A stretch of DNA of 15,112 bases, taken from the NCBI GenBank assembly GCA_030668025.1, contig DAOUUT010000058.1:1-15112 (forward strand), in the 5' to 3' direction. The notes beneath the pieces are model-generated. The model saw only the letters and a list, made by a program, of their open reading frames with translations. It was not told where the DNA came from and did no database searches. The translations under genes were made by a program, and so were the position numbers. This DNA comes from Promethearchaeota archaeon (GTDB lineage Archaea > Asgardarchaeota > Lokiarchaeia > Sigynarchaeales > SOKP01). The stretch's first letter is position 1; every line of letters starts with the position of its first letter. This document shows, one piece after another, positions 1 through 7,496 of the stretch.

Positions 1-1
1 A

Positions 2-1849
2 AAATATCCAAGTCAGTACATCGGATCTCTGAGAAAACTTCTAAAAAATAGAAGAATTTTAGCGATTAATCAACATAATTTTGATAGAATTATTATATTC
101 GAATTAAGCAATATAGAGGGAAAACCCTGGAAATTTATAATTGAACTATTCAATAAGGGAAACTATATAGTATTAGACGATAAAAACCTTGTTAAAATAG
201 CAAAACGCTACAGTAAATATAGAGATAGGGATGTTTTAGCTAATAGAGAATACATATTTCCAAAATCTAGGGGAAAAGATTTTCTAACTATTAATCAAAA
301 TGACTTTGATGAAATTATTCAGAATTTTGAGGGTGAAATAGTAAGAATTTTAGCACGAAATATAAACATTTCAGGATTATACGGTGAAGAAATATGTCAT
401 ATGGCAAAAATTGATAAATCCAAAAACAGCAAAGACTTGAATCAAGAAGAATTGAATTTATTATTTCACGCCTTCAAAATTTTAAGAAATAAATTGCTTT
501 TTGGTGAAATTAATGCACAGATTGTTTTTAATGAGAACGAAGAAGAGATGTCCGTTATCCCTTTTGAATTAGAACTTTTTAAAAACAATAAGAAAAAACA
601 CCTAAATTCTTTTAATGACGCTGTTGACGAATACTTTTCAAAACTAGATTCCAGTAATTTAATAACGCCACAAGATCAATCAATCAATCAAAAAATAAAA
701 TCTCAAGAAAAAATATTAAGAAATCAACGAGAATACCTTGAAGAGCTCAAAATAAGAAAAAATATGTATTACGAATATGGAGATTTCATATACGCCCATT
801 TTAATGCCATGCATAAGTTATTTGACGGAATTTTAGACGTAAAAGCTAAAGGCTACGGTTGGGAAGAAATTAACACTAAATTACAAAGTGCTAAAAACGA
901 AAGTTTAGACGAGTTAGCATTTTTTGTTAAAATAATCCCTGCAACCAAACAAGTTGTAATTAATATTAACGATAATGAAGTATATTTAGATTTAAATAAA
1001 ACAGTTGGCGAAAACGCAAATTTAATTTATTCCAAAGGTAAAAAAGCAGAAAAGAAATTAACCGGAACATTTCCGGCAATTGAAAAAACAAAAAACAACA
1101 TTGAAAATCTAAAGCTTAAAAAAGAATCAATCGAATTAGAAGTGAATTTTTTAATTAAAAAACCAATAAAAAAATGGTATGAAAAATTTAGGTGGTTTAT
1201 TTCTTCAGACGGTTTCTTGGTAATTGGCGGAAGGGACGCGAGTTCGAACGAAACGATATTTAAAAAATATATAACGCCTAACGATTTAATTTTTCACACA
1301 AATTTTCCGGGTTCTCCTCTAACTGTAATTAAAAATCCCGAAAATAAAGAAATTCCCGAAAGTTCAATTAATGAGGCGGCTGACTTCGTAGCAAGTTTTT
1401 CTATAGCTTGGAAAGAAAATTGGGGCGTTGTTGATGTTTTTTATGTTTTAGCGAACCAAATTTCAAAAACACCACCTTCTGGCGAGTATTTACCTAAAGG
1501 CTCTTTCATGATTTCTGGAAAGAAGAATCTAATTAAAGACGCTAAAACTGAATTAGCTCTTCGATTAGAGCTCATAGAAATCAAAGACGGAGCTAATCCG
1601 AACATTAAAATATTATATCCGCAAATAGTTTGCGAGCCAACAAACACCATTAAAAATAAAACTAGCAACTCAATACTAATTAAACCTTCAAAATCTGGAT
1701 TAACGAAAGGAAAGTTAGCAAAGGAATTGAAATCAATCTTTCTTAATAAATCTGAAGCGGATAATAAAAAGTGGATAAAAATCCTATCTTTAGATGATAT
1801 TATCCTTATACTCCCTCCCGGAACCTCTAAAATAACGAAATTGAGTTAA
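2..1849 (+). CDS. rqcH: NEMF/RqcH-type ribosome-associated quality control protein (5' end missing)
   Basis: The reading frame is open from the window edge, so the gene starts upstream; about 70 N-terminal residues should be missing by comparison with the family. In this family the protein binds the large ribosomal subunit carrying a stalled peptidyl-tRNA and, in several lineages, recruits tRNA to add a C-terminal tail. Visible in order (numbering from base 2): the end of NFACT-N with the conserved Asp-Arg pair at bases 83-88 (context NFDRIIIF), a helix-hairpin-helix-like stretch around NISGLYGEEI, a long charged coiled coil, then NFACT-R from about residue 391 (KWYEKFRWFISSDGFLVIGG) through SGEYLPKGSFMI. 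Two positions of the usual HADxHGA motif differ (HTNFPGS). No NFACT-C domain is seen. An internal ATG at 401 is not the start, because family motifs lie upstream of it. It converges on the phosphodiesterase gene, with the stops overlapping. Family assignment is firm; tailing activity is not shown. Confidence 0.93.
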   Translation, partial: KYPSQYIGSLRKLLKNRRILAINQHNFDRIIIFELSNIEGKPWKFIIELFNKGNYIVLDDKNLVKIAKRYSKYRDRDVLANREYIFPKSRGKDFLTINQNDFDEIIQNFEGEIVRILARNINISGLYGEEICHMAKIDKSKNSKDLNQEELNLLFHAFKILRNKLLFGEINAQIVFNENEEEMSVIPFELELFKNNKKKHLNSFNDAVDEYFSKLDSSNLITPQDQSINQKIKSQEKILRNQREYLEELKIRKNMYYEYGDFIYAHFNAMHKLFDGILDVKAKGYGWEEINTKLQSAKNESLDELAFFVKIIPATKQVVININDNEVYLDLNKTVGENANLIYSKGKKAEKKLTGTFPAIEKTKNNIENLKLKKESIELEVNFLIKKPIKKWYEKFRWFISSDGFLVIGGRDASSNETIFKKYITPNDLIFHTNFPGSPLTVIKNPENKEIPESSINEAADFVASFSIAWKENWGVVDVFYVLANQISKTPPSGEYLPKGSFMISGKKNLIKDAKTELALRLELIEIKDGANPNIKILYPQIVCEPTNTIKNKTSNSILIKPSKSGLTKGKLAKELKSIFLNKSEADNKKWIKILSLDDIILILPPGTSKITKLS

Positions 1850-2589
1850 GTTCTTTTTGACCACTGCTTTATAATTTTAATGTTTTTATGGTCATCAAAT
1901 AAAATCCCATCGATTTGAAGTTTAATTAAATCTTTAATCTTTTTAATAGAATTAACATATTTAATAAAGTCCCAAGCAAGAGCTTTAATACCGTTTTTGT
2001 GACAAACGTCTATAAAATTAGCTTTAGTTAAATCTGACTTTAAACTTATCATGTCTGGTATGAAACGTAAATTCTTCTGATTCCCCAATTCTATAAATTC
2101 TTTTAAATTTAATCCATTTCCTTTAGTAATATTATAACAAACTTGACATTTAGGAAATTCTTTTTTAATTATCCTCAATAATTCATAATTTCTTCCGCAA
2201 ATAACGCAATCTTTTAATAATCCTTTCTTAATCACCATATTGATTACATTATTTTTTATTTCTTCTTCTTTTAATTCAATCATGAATTTCGTTCTTTTTG
2301 CTAGTTTATCTAACACTTCAGTTAAAAGAGGAATTTCTGCAGTTCTAATTTTATTTTTATAATTTTTAAGTTCAACGTAAGTTAAATCTTTTAGATACAC
2401 TAAACCAGCTAAAGTCTTGTCTATGAAGGCATCATGAAAAACTAACAAATTTCCATCTTTCAATCTACGAACATCAAATTCAATGTACTGAGCTCCAGAT
2501 TTAATTGCTGCTTCGAATGATTTTAACGTATTTTCATCGTAATCTATTCTAGTCCCTCTGTGACCAATAAACAGTAAATTCCTTTTCAT
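1846..2589 (-). CDS. Glycerophosphodiester phosphodiesterase (GDPD family)
   Basis: 247 residues, the normal length for a single-domain GDPD TIM barrel. The enzyme hydrolyses glycerophosphodiesters to glycerol phosphate and an alcohol. The N-terminus shows the signature HRG at residues 10-12, ENT at 19-21, the acidic metal ligands E37 and D39 (IEFDV) and the catalytic H52 (VFHD). A conserved MIELK motif lies near residue 105, and the C-terminal 'DGI' strand is present as IDGILFDD. No signal peptide or membrane helix is visible, so it is probably cytoplasmic. It is the last gene of a three-gene minus-strand run, 34 bases after the small membrane protein, which suggests membrane-lipid headgroup turnover, although archaeal lipids differ in glycerol stereochemistry and the true substrate is open. 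The start is ATG with no clear ribosome binding site. Its TAA overlaps the convergent rqcH stop in the 4-base palindrome TTAA. Confidence 0.9.
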   Translation of the reverse strand: MKRNLLFIGHRGTRIDYDENTLKSFEAAIKSGAQYIEFDVRRLKDGNLLVFHDAFIDKTLAGLVYLKDLTYVELKNYKNKIRTAEIPLLTEVLDKLAKRTKFMIELKEEEIKNNVINMVIKKGLLKDCVICGRNYELLRIIKKEFPKCQVCYNITKGNGLNLKEFIELGNQKNLRFIPDMISLKSDLTKANFIDVCHKNGIKALAWDFIKYVNSIKKIKDLIKLQIDGILFDDHKNIKIIKQWSKRT

Positions 2590-2623
2590 TTTTGAATTTA
2601 AAACATTAAATAAATAATGATTT

Positions 2624-3040
2624 TCAGCTATCTTGAACTAAATACAAGTAAAGAACGATAACTAATAGCCCTCCTAACGTAAAGGAGAAAACTAACGAAT
2701 TTCTAAATGCTTGTATTAACGAAAAGAAAAATAACAGGCCTATTATTTTAAAATCTACTGGTTTGCCCGTCAATTCTTTGTAATTTCCAAGACTAACCAT
2801 GATTAAAATAAAAAATATTAGAATGACTAGAACTTTAATAGTAATATCTAAAGCTAACAAAAATGGGTTATCATCCAGAAATAATGAAATTATTTCTCCA
2901 TTTAATAAAATTGAAATTGCTAAAAATAGCCCTCCAAATATAGCAGAGAGGATAACTGAACGGTATGCGAATTTTTCCTCGATTTTTTCCTTCTTTTTAG
3001 ATGGTTGTGATTTAACACTATCTTTTTTAATTTTTGACAT
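2624..3040 (-). CDS. Small four-helix membrane protein, unknown function
   Basis: 138 residues that I do not recognise. A lysine-rich cytoplasmic-type N-terminus (about residues 1-25, many KK and SK pairs) is followed by four hydrophobic segments, roughly residues 29-47, 60-84, 97-113 and 117-134. The protein therefore probably has both ends inside. The ATG lies 1 base after the stop of the upstream CBM9-like gene. A good ribosome binding site (AGGAG, bases 3046-3050, spacing 5) sits inside the last codons of that gene, which argues for translational coupling and co-transcription. The stop is TGA. The context suggests it works with the anchored surface protein and perhaps the phosphodiesterase in the cell envelope, but nothing in the sequence gives a specific activity. 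Confidence 0.75.
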   Translation of the reverse strand: MSKIKKDSVKSQPSKKKEKIEEKFAYRSVILSAIFGGLFLAISILLNGEIISLFLDDNPFLLALDITIKVLVILIFFILIMVSLGNYKELTGKPVDFKIIGLLFFFSLIQAFRNSLVFSFTLGGLLVIVLYLYLVQDS

Positions 3041-3041
3041 G

Positions 3042-3863
3042 TTAACTCCTTATTCTTCTGATTTCTTTCTTTAGTTGAGTTATTCGATATATATAAAAAA
3101 TATAAAGAGCGCCAATTGTGCTGAAAATAACGATTGTTGAGGTAATCTTTATTAATTCATCCAACGGGATGTCAGAACCTCCTGGGTTAAATTCTAAATA
3201 TATCGATACTATATTTGAAATCATAATTCCATCAGGGTAAAGCTTTGTTTTTCCGAACACAATTTTAAAATCATAATTCCTAATATAATTTAAATAAACA
3301 TCTTGAACTTGATCTTCAGTATCTTTAACCGGTATTGAAAATTCATAAGTTATTTGATTCTCCTCTAATTTAGCTGCACCAGCACCATTAGAAATAACAT
3401 CTTCTTCGTACCTTGTATCATTAATATGGTAATCTAGATATTGAAAAGTGTTCTCACTTATGTTTGAATATTGAACAATTTTAGCGTCAGTAAAATCAGA
3501 GCTAGAACCCTCATCGGCAATTAAAATTCCTATGAACTCGTCATTGTATTCACTAGAGACATGATTATCTATGCCAAATCGTACTAATATATATAAGTTT
3601 AAATCATCTTGTATGACCCATAAGTCAATTTCCAATCCGTTTTCTGGAACATCTATATTGGGATATAAGTTAATGATTTGCTTCTTGGCTTGATCCCACT
3701 CGCCCGTAGTTCCATCAATGATCCCGTCTATAACGGGGGCATCTCCAAAACCTACTTCAATTTCCATTGGATCTCCATAGCCATTTGTTATTAAAAATAT
3801 GGAGCTCAGGAATATTTGAGTTATGACAATTAGAGTTACTAATCTTAATGTGTTTTTTTTCAA
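3042..3863 (-). CDS. Secreted CBM9/DOMON-like protein with C-terminal membrane anchor
   Basis: 273 residues. The N-terminus is a signal peptide or anchor: two lysines, then a hydrophobic core at about residues 6-28, with a likely cleavage region near NGYGDP. The exposed part begins with the pattern typical of carbohydrate-binding family 9-like domains (VIDGIIDGTTGEWDQA at about 44-59, then DLWVIQDDLNLYILVRF at about 80-96), followed by alternating beta strands. A C-terminal hydrophobic helix at about residues 238-262 and a basic tail (KKEIRRIRS) indicate a protein displayed outside the cell and held by one helix. The start is TTG at 3863; an in-frame TGA at 3867-3869 rules out a longer protein, and the next Met (residue 33) would remove the signal peptide. 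It heads an operon with the membrane protein and the phosphodiesterase. The ligand is unknown; such domains in archaea may bind sugars, haem or other molecules. Confidence 0.8.
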   Translation of the reverse strand: MKKNTLRLVTLIVITQIFLSSIFLITNGYGDPMEIEVGFGDAPVIDGIIDGTTGEWDQAKKQIINLYPNIDVPENGLEIDLWVIQDDLNLYILVRFGIDNHVSSEYNDEFIGILIADEGSSSDFTDAKIVQYSNISENTFQYLDYHINDTRYEEDVISNGAGAAKLEENQITYEFSIPVKDTEDQVQDVYLNYIRNYDFKIVFGKTKLYPDGIMISNIVSIYLEFNPGGSDIPLDELIKITSTIVIFSTIGALYIFYIYRITQLKKEIRRIRS

Positions 3864-4014
3864 AGTTCAATACCCACTTTTTGAATTGTTCAATTTAGCA
3901 TTTAATTAAAAATGATAATTAAAATTGAATTTAATATTTTTTCTTTACATAATTAATTATTAACGATTTTAATCAAATATTTTAATTCATTATATTTTGA
4001 TAAAAGAACTCAAT
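3864..4014. other. AT-rich spacer: promoter region of the surface-protein operon
   Basis: About 150 bases between two minus-strand transcription units. It must hold the promoter of the surface-protein operon and the end of the RNase P operon transcript. Several TATA-like A/T stretches are present, so no single element can be picked with confidence. No convincing Shine-Dalgarno motif precedes the TTG start at 3863, and no reading frame or structured RNA is seen. Confidence 0.4.
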
Positions 4015-4464
4015 TTAAGGAAGATAATTGGGAAGTAGGATGGTACAATTAAACTTGTTTAAATACGCTATAATGTAATTTATTAATCGCTTTATATCGC
4101 GCTTCCCTTCAAGCAAATTACTATTATTATATTCTGCGAACGCTTTTGGGCCTATCGCAATTAGTAAACCCGATAAATCTTTCTCTCTTTTAATAAAAAG
4201 CCAAAAAGGCTTCTTTTTTTCGTTATCTTTGATCAAAAGCAACATCCAAGCGTTTAAAGTCCATTCTTTTGCATCAGGCCCAATGATTTTCTCAATCGCG
4301 TGCCCAGTAGTATATTTTTTAGTCATCTTTATTGCTTTTACCAAACGTATAAAGTAAGTCCTTTTTAATTTTAAATACCCATTAAAATATACATTAGCAT
4401 CGAATAATTCTAGCTCTTTTTCCATACCATCAGAGAATTTCAGAAAAATTTTCCATGTTTTCAT
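4015..4464 (-). CDS. Uncharacterised protein, last gene of RNase P operon
   Basis: 149 residues with no family I recognise. It looks like a soluble alpha/beta protein. Beta-prone strands occur at the N-terminus (WKIFLKF, YFNGYLKL) and in the middle (AWMLLLIKD, PFWLFIKRE, SGLLIAIG). Near the C-terminus comes a basic helix (EGKRDIKRLINYIIAYLNKF) and then a short strand ending in a proline-rich tail. No membrane helices, metal motifs or cysteine clusters are present. The ATG at 4464 lies 4 bases after the stop of the preceding gene, so it is almost certainly co-transcribed with rnp3 and rnp2. Its basic surface and operon position make an RNA- or RNase P-related role possible, but that is inference from context only. 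Confidence 0.72.
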   Translation of the reverse strand: MKTWKIFLKFSDGMEKELELFDANVYFNGYLKLKRTYFIRLVKAIKMTKKYTTGHAIEKIIGPDAKEWTLNAWMLLLIKDNEKKKPFWLFIKREKDLSGLLIAIGPKAFAEYNNSNLLEGKRDIKRLINYIIAYLNKFNCTILLPNYLP

Positions 4465-4468
4465 TTAT

Positions 4469-4909
4469 TTAATTCACTTTCTTTTTAGCTAAACTTATTT
4501 CTTCTATTTTTATATCTTTGAATTTATTTTTATTCTTATCCAAAAGCGTTTTTAAATCTTTATATTTTTCGTCATCTAAAGAAAGATAAAGGTAACACTC
4601 AAAAAATAATTTTCCCTCCACCAAAACCAACCCCGAAGAATGAATGATCTCGTACTCATGAAGTTTCATAGAGAAGTTTTCTATATACTCATCAATTTGG
4701 TTTAAACCCGTTAATGTAACCTTTAGGATCTTTTCTTTTTTTATAGGATATATTGTTAATTTTACAAATCTAGTAGTTTCTGATTTGACAATTAATAAAT
4801 AATTGTATTTGTGTTTCTCTTTAATGTGTAATAATGAAATGTTCAAATTTAAGTTAAAAGATTTGTCCATTTCTTTGATTTGGGCAACTGTAAGGCTTGG
4901 GTTTTTCAT
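4469..4909 (-). CDS. Uncharacterised protein with possible ACT-like fold, RNase P operon
   Basis: 146 residues, not recognised. After an N-terminal helix (SLTVAQIKEMD) and a strand-rich part (KYNYLLIVKS, FVKLTIYPI), the order of predicted elements reads beta-alpha-beta-beta-alpha-beta: KVTLTGL, NQIDEYIENFSMKLHEY, EIIHSSGLVLV, KLFFECYLYLS, DEKYKDLKTLLDK, KIEEISL. This is the layout of an ACT or ferredoxin-like domain. That is a secondary-structure reading by eye, not a homology match. The gene starts at ATG, 33 bases after the stop of rnp2, and ends 4 bases before the next gene, so it belongs to the same minus-strand unit. The lysine-rich tail could contact RNA. A sensor role (ACT domains bind amino acids) or an RNP accessory role are both possible. 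Confidence 0.72.
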   Translation of the reverse strand: MKNPSLTVAQIKEMDKSFNLNLNISLLHIKEKHKYNYLLIVKSETTRFVKLTIYPIKKEKILKVTLTGLNQIDEYIENFSMKLHEYEIIHSSGLVLVEGKLFFECYLYLSLDDEKYKDLKTLLDKNKNKFKDIKIEEISLAKKKVN

Positions 4910-4942
4910 TTTCTTTTTTAATGATAGTAATATCTAATTAAT

Positions 4943-5284
4943 TTATCCTTTATTTGTTATTAATTTTTTTAAAGTCTTTATGCTACGAATCGTTCCGGAA
5001 GTCTTTATTGGAGATAAAATTACCCTTTTGCCAGATATTTCAGTAATCAGAGTTATTGCCGAAATAACTATTTCCTTCGTGTTATGAGAACACCGAATGA
5101 CACCGAAACCTTCCTTGAAATCTATATCTAACAGCCATAAGCCGACCTTACTTGCTTCTCTCAATCCAAAATATTTCCAAATTGATTGCCAAATAGCGTT
5201 TAAAACCTCTCTTTGTTCTAAATCGGAAATTTCTTTTGTAATTACTTTGAACAGAATATACCTATTTCTTTCTATTTTTACCAT
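4943..5284 (-). CDS. rnp2: Ribonuclease P protein component 2 (Pop5)
   Basis: 113 residues, the usual length for archaeal Pop5. It pairs with Rpp30 and helps the RNase P RNA fold its catalytic domain for cutting the 5' leader from pre-tRNA. Family features visible: the N-terminal strand RNRYILFKVI, a helix with AIWQSIWKYFGL, the strand LWLLDIDFKEGFGVIRCSH, the helix leading to VISAITLITEISGKRV, and the hallmark SGTIRSIKTL near the C-terminus. The ATG overlaps the rnp3 stop by one base (TAATG, bases 5282-5286), and a GAGG ribosome binding site (5295-5298, spacing 10) lies inside rnp3, so translation is coupled and the two partners are made together. The identification rests on motif pattern plus the partner gene. 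Confidence 0.92.
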   Translation of the reverse strand: MVKIERNRYILFKVITKEISDLEQREVLNAIWQSIWKYFGLREASKVGLWLLDIDFKEGFGVIRCSHNTKEIVISAITLITEISGKRVILSPIKTSGTIRSIKTLKKLITNKG

Positions 5285-6009
5285 TACAGCTCATCCTCGT
5301 TTAATATCTTTACCCCTGATTCGAGGATGTTCTTGTCTTGACGTGACTGTACGCGATCTATTAAGTTTAACACATTTTTAGAAAAAGCTTTCTTGGCGCT
5401 CAATAAAGGTATGCCCAACAATGTATGACAAACGCTCATTAAAGCCCTAGGGTGTCTAAGTTTAAAGAAATCGTCAAAGTTCCCACTTACAATATAGTTA
5501 ACTTTTAATTGTATTGCTAATTGGACTGCACGGTATAAACTCCTCAAGTACCTAGATTGAACAGCTTGATTTCTCGTCATTATTGGTGCTAGCGAAAATT
5601 CTATGAAAGAATTATTTTGTTTTGTAAGGGAAATAATTCCTGGAGAAATTGTCTTGATTACATTTTGGTCTGAAAACGATATTATGTCTACTCGAGAATC
5701 TTTAGCAGCTTGAATTTGAATGTTTTTATCCATAGATTCCACTGAAATAATATCTGAGGAATTATTGTAAGCTTGTATTCGTTTTTTTAGGTCGTTTAGG
5801 CTATTTGGCCTCAAATTAATGCGGTAGTAGAGATTCAGAGTCGATATTTTACTAATTCGCTGCTTAAACTCCGAATTGAGCTTTATAGTGTCATTTTTTG
5901 GTTCTAAAATTAAATTTGTTATCCGTAATTCTTGACAGAATTTTAACTTTCTCTCAATCTCTACGAAATCGTTTAAATTTATTTTTAACCTAGATTCAAA
6001 GTAAGACAA
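5284..6009 (-). CDS. rnp3: Ribonuclease P protein component 3 (Rpp30)
   Basis: 241 residues, typical of the archaeal Rpp30 TIM-barrel family, which forms a heterotetramer with Pop5 in RNase P. Visible landmarks are the barrel strands YYRINLRP and DIISVES, the AAKDSRVDIISFSD segment, the strand SFIEFSLAPIM, and the conserved C-terminal part KVNYIVSGN, then KLRHPRALMSVCHTLLGI and AKKAFSKN. The start is TTG at 6009: an in-frame TAA lies directly upstream at 6010-6012, and a GAGGT ribosome binding site at 6020-6024 (spacing 10) supports it. The gene heads a four-gene minus-strand operon. In many archaea this gene follows L15e; here L15e is on the same strand but about 6.8 kb upstream. Confidence in the family is high. 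Confidence 0.92.
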   Translation of the reverse strand: MSYFESRLKINLNDFVEIERKLKFCQELRITNLILEPKNDTIKLNSEFKQRISKISTLNLYYRINLRPNSLNDLKKRIQAYNNSSDIISVESMDKNIQIQAAKDSRVDIISFSDQNVIKTISPGIISLTKQNNSFIEFSLAPIMTRNQAVQSRYLRSLYRAVQLAIQLKVNYIVSGNFDDFFKLRHPRALMSVCHTLLGIPLLSAKKAFSKNVLNLIDRVQSRQDKNILESGVKILNEDEL

Positions 6010-6019
6010 TTAGAATTTG

Positions 6020-6024
6020 ACCTC
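6020..6024 (-). promoter_or_regulatory. Ribosome binding site deciding the TTG start of rnp3
   Basis: The minus strand reads AGAGGTCA here, with GAGGT complementary to the archaeal 16S 3' end. It lies 10 bases before TTG at 6009. Together with the in-frame stop immediately upstream of the TTG, it fixes the start. Confidence 0.6.
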
Positions 6025-6058
6025 TATTTTAAGGTTTCGAATTAATGTAACATTTTAA

Positions 6059-6069
6059 GAATTTAAAGT
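6059..6069 (-). promoter_or_regulatory. Probable TATA box for the rnp3 operon
   Basis: The minus strand reads CTTTAAATT, close to the archaeal TATA consensus. Initiation about 25 bases downstream would give a leader of roughly 30 bases that includes the GAGGT site. The region is so AT-rich that other placements are possible. Confidence 0.35.
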
Positions 6070-6073
6070 TTTT

Positions 6074-6083
6074 TTTAAATAAA
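6074..6083 (+). promoter_or_regulatory. Possible TATA box for the HcyBio/ferredoxin gene
   Basis: TTTAAATAAA preceded by a T-run in the divergent spacer. A start of transcription about 25 bases on would leave a leader of roughly 30-40 bases. A second candidate (GATAAATATTTTA, about 6100-6112) would instead give an almost leaderless mRNA. Confidence 0.3.
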
Positions 6084-6136
6084 AAAAATTTTATTAAAGA
6101 TAAATATTTTACATGATAAAGTGTTTTTTATTATGA

Positions 6137-7435
6137 GTGGTTCTCTTGTCTAAGAAAAGAAAGCTTTCTGATATAAGGAGGAAAATTAATACTGGAACTG
6201 TGAACATTATCACAGTTCAAGAGTTTATCAATCGCTTGGATAACGGTGAGCACATTAAATTTGAAGATGTAGATGTAATTACCACGGCCACTAAAGGCTT
6301 AATGAGCGGAATTATGGGGGTTTTTTCGTTCAGACTGGTCGCCCCTAAAACATTGAGAAAATTTACTGACATTTCAATAAATGGGATTCCTGCCTTTCCC
6401 GGACCGTGCCCGAACGAGTATTTAGGCATTGCCGATTTGATAGTATATGGGACCGCTCAAAGTCAAGAAAGAGATAGCTATTGTGGAGGCTCTCTTTTTA
6501 GAGAACTCGTTGAAGGGAAAGCGGTAGAAATCGTAGCAAAAAGTAGCGAAGGAGAAAAAGTCGAAAAAGAAATAACTTTAGAGGAAATGCAATATGCAAA
6601 GTTAATGGGCACAAGACAAGCTATAAAAAATTACAACGCAATGCTTAATTGTGAATCGTATAAAGTTGATACCATATTTTCTTGCCTTCCTTTTGAAGCA
6701 AACAAAACAGAACTTACCTTTTCTGGATGTGGCGCTTTAAATCCATTTCAAAACGACCCAAAATTTCAGTCCTTTGGAGTAGGTTCGCCCCTCTTAGTAA
6801 ACGGGGGAATGGGTTATCTTATTGGCCCTGGAACCCGTAACTATGTCGCAAAACCAAACATGATGACTATAGCTCCAATGATTCAAATGAAGCCCGAATA
6901 CATGGGGGCGTTTAAAACATCATATGGACTAGAACCTATCTGTAGTATAGCCTTGCCAATTCCAATTCTCAACGAAGAAATATTCGATAACATAATAAAA
7001 TCCGATAAAGATATTAATTTAACCATTTTAAGCCTTGTTGGAAGAGAAAAAGTGGGAGAAATCACCTACGCCGATGTTTGGGATAATAATTTCATCATGA
7101 AGTTCGATTCTAAGGCGTGTAAAGATTGCGAAGAATGCAAAACTATCGATTACTGCCCAACAAACGCCTTCATCATAAAAGACGGAGTTATTTCAACAAT
7201 TGATCGATCTCGATGCTTTAATTGTGGTACATGCGTTCGATTGTGTCCCGACGCATTTAAGTTGGACCTAAAATCGATTGAATTCGAAGGGAACGAAATT
7301 CCAATCGTTTTAAGACAGTCGGATAGATTAGGGGCAATTAAATTAGCTGAAGAACTAAAACAGATGATTCTCAAAGGTGAATTCCTGCTCAAAAAACCAA
7401 CTGGAACTTTAGATTTTGCCGAAAATATTAAATAA
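6137..7435 (+). CDS. HcyBio-domain/2x[4Fe-4S] ferredoxin protein, methanogenesis marker 16-like
   Basis: 432 residues. Residues about 10-320 form an HcyBio (DUF39) domain and the C-terminus adds a dicluster ferredoxin: C328-x2-C331-x2-C334-x5-C340-Pro and C360-x2-C363-x2-C366-x3-C370-Pro. The whole layout matches methanogenesis marker protein 16: ITLEEMQYAK, ATR-like GTRQAIKNY, SGCGALNPFQNDP, NGGMGYLIGPGTR, the conserved AKPN, TSYGLEP, SIALPIPIL and RQSDR. The related L-aspartate semialdehyde sulfurtransferase, which moves sulfide into homocysteine, carries a reactive Cys in a TDCYPR-type motif; that motif is absent here, so the same reaction cannot be assumed, although C116 in YCGGSLF and others remain. 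An in-frame TGA at 6134-6136 precedes the GTG at 6137. The TTG at 6146 (giving MSKKRKLSD) is an equally plausible start. The function of marker 16 is unknown; a ferredoxin-linked sulfur or redox step is likely. The VOC gene follows after 61 bases. Confidence 0.87.
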   Translation: MVLLSKKRKLSDIRRKINTGTVNIITVQEFINRLDNGEHIKFEDVDVITTATKGLMSGIMGVFSFRLVAPKTLRKFTDISINGIPAFPGPCPNEYLGIADLIVYGTAQSQERDSYCGGSLFRELVEGKAVEIVAKSSEGEKVEKEITLEEMQYAKLMGTRQAIKNYNAMLNCESYKVDTIFSCLPFEANKTELTFSGCGALNPFQNDPKFQSFGVGSPLLVNGGMGYLIGPGTRNYVAKPNMMTIAPMIQMKPEYMGAFKTSYGLEPICSIALPIPILNEEIFDNIIKSDKDINLTILSLVGREKVGEITYADVWDNNFIMKFDSKACKDCEECKTIDYCPTNAFIIKDGVISTIDRSRCFNCGTCVRLCPDAFKLDLKSIEFEGNEIPIVLRQSDRLGAIKLAEELKQMILKGEFLLKKPTGTLDFAENIK

Positions 7436-7496
7436 ATAGTTTAGATAAAATAATTAAATTGATTAATTAAAAAAGTTAGAAAACAAGTTAGATTAA

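Noticed and set aside
6133..6153. Seven-codon ATG mini-frame overlapping the start of the HcyBio gene
   Set aside because: An upstream leader peptide is conceivable, but the sequence (MSGSLV) has no regulatory codon run, and the ATG can arise by chance in this region.
6137..7435. Concluding that the organism is a methanogen from the marker 16-like gene
   Set aside because: A single marker-type gene is not enough; no mcr, mtr or cofactor genes appear in the window, and HcyBio proteins occur more widely.
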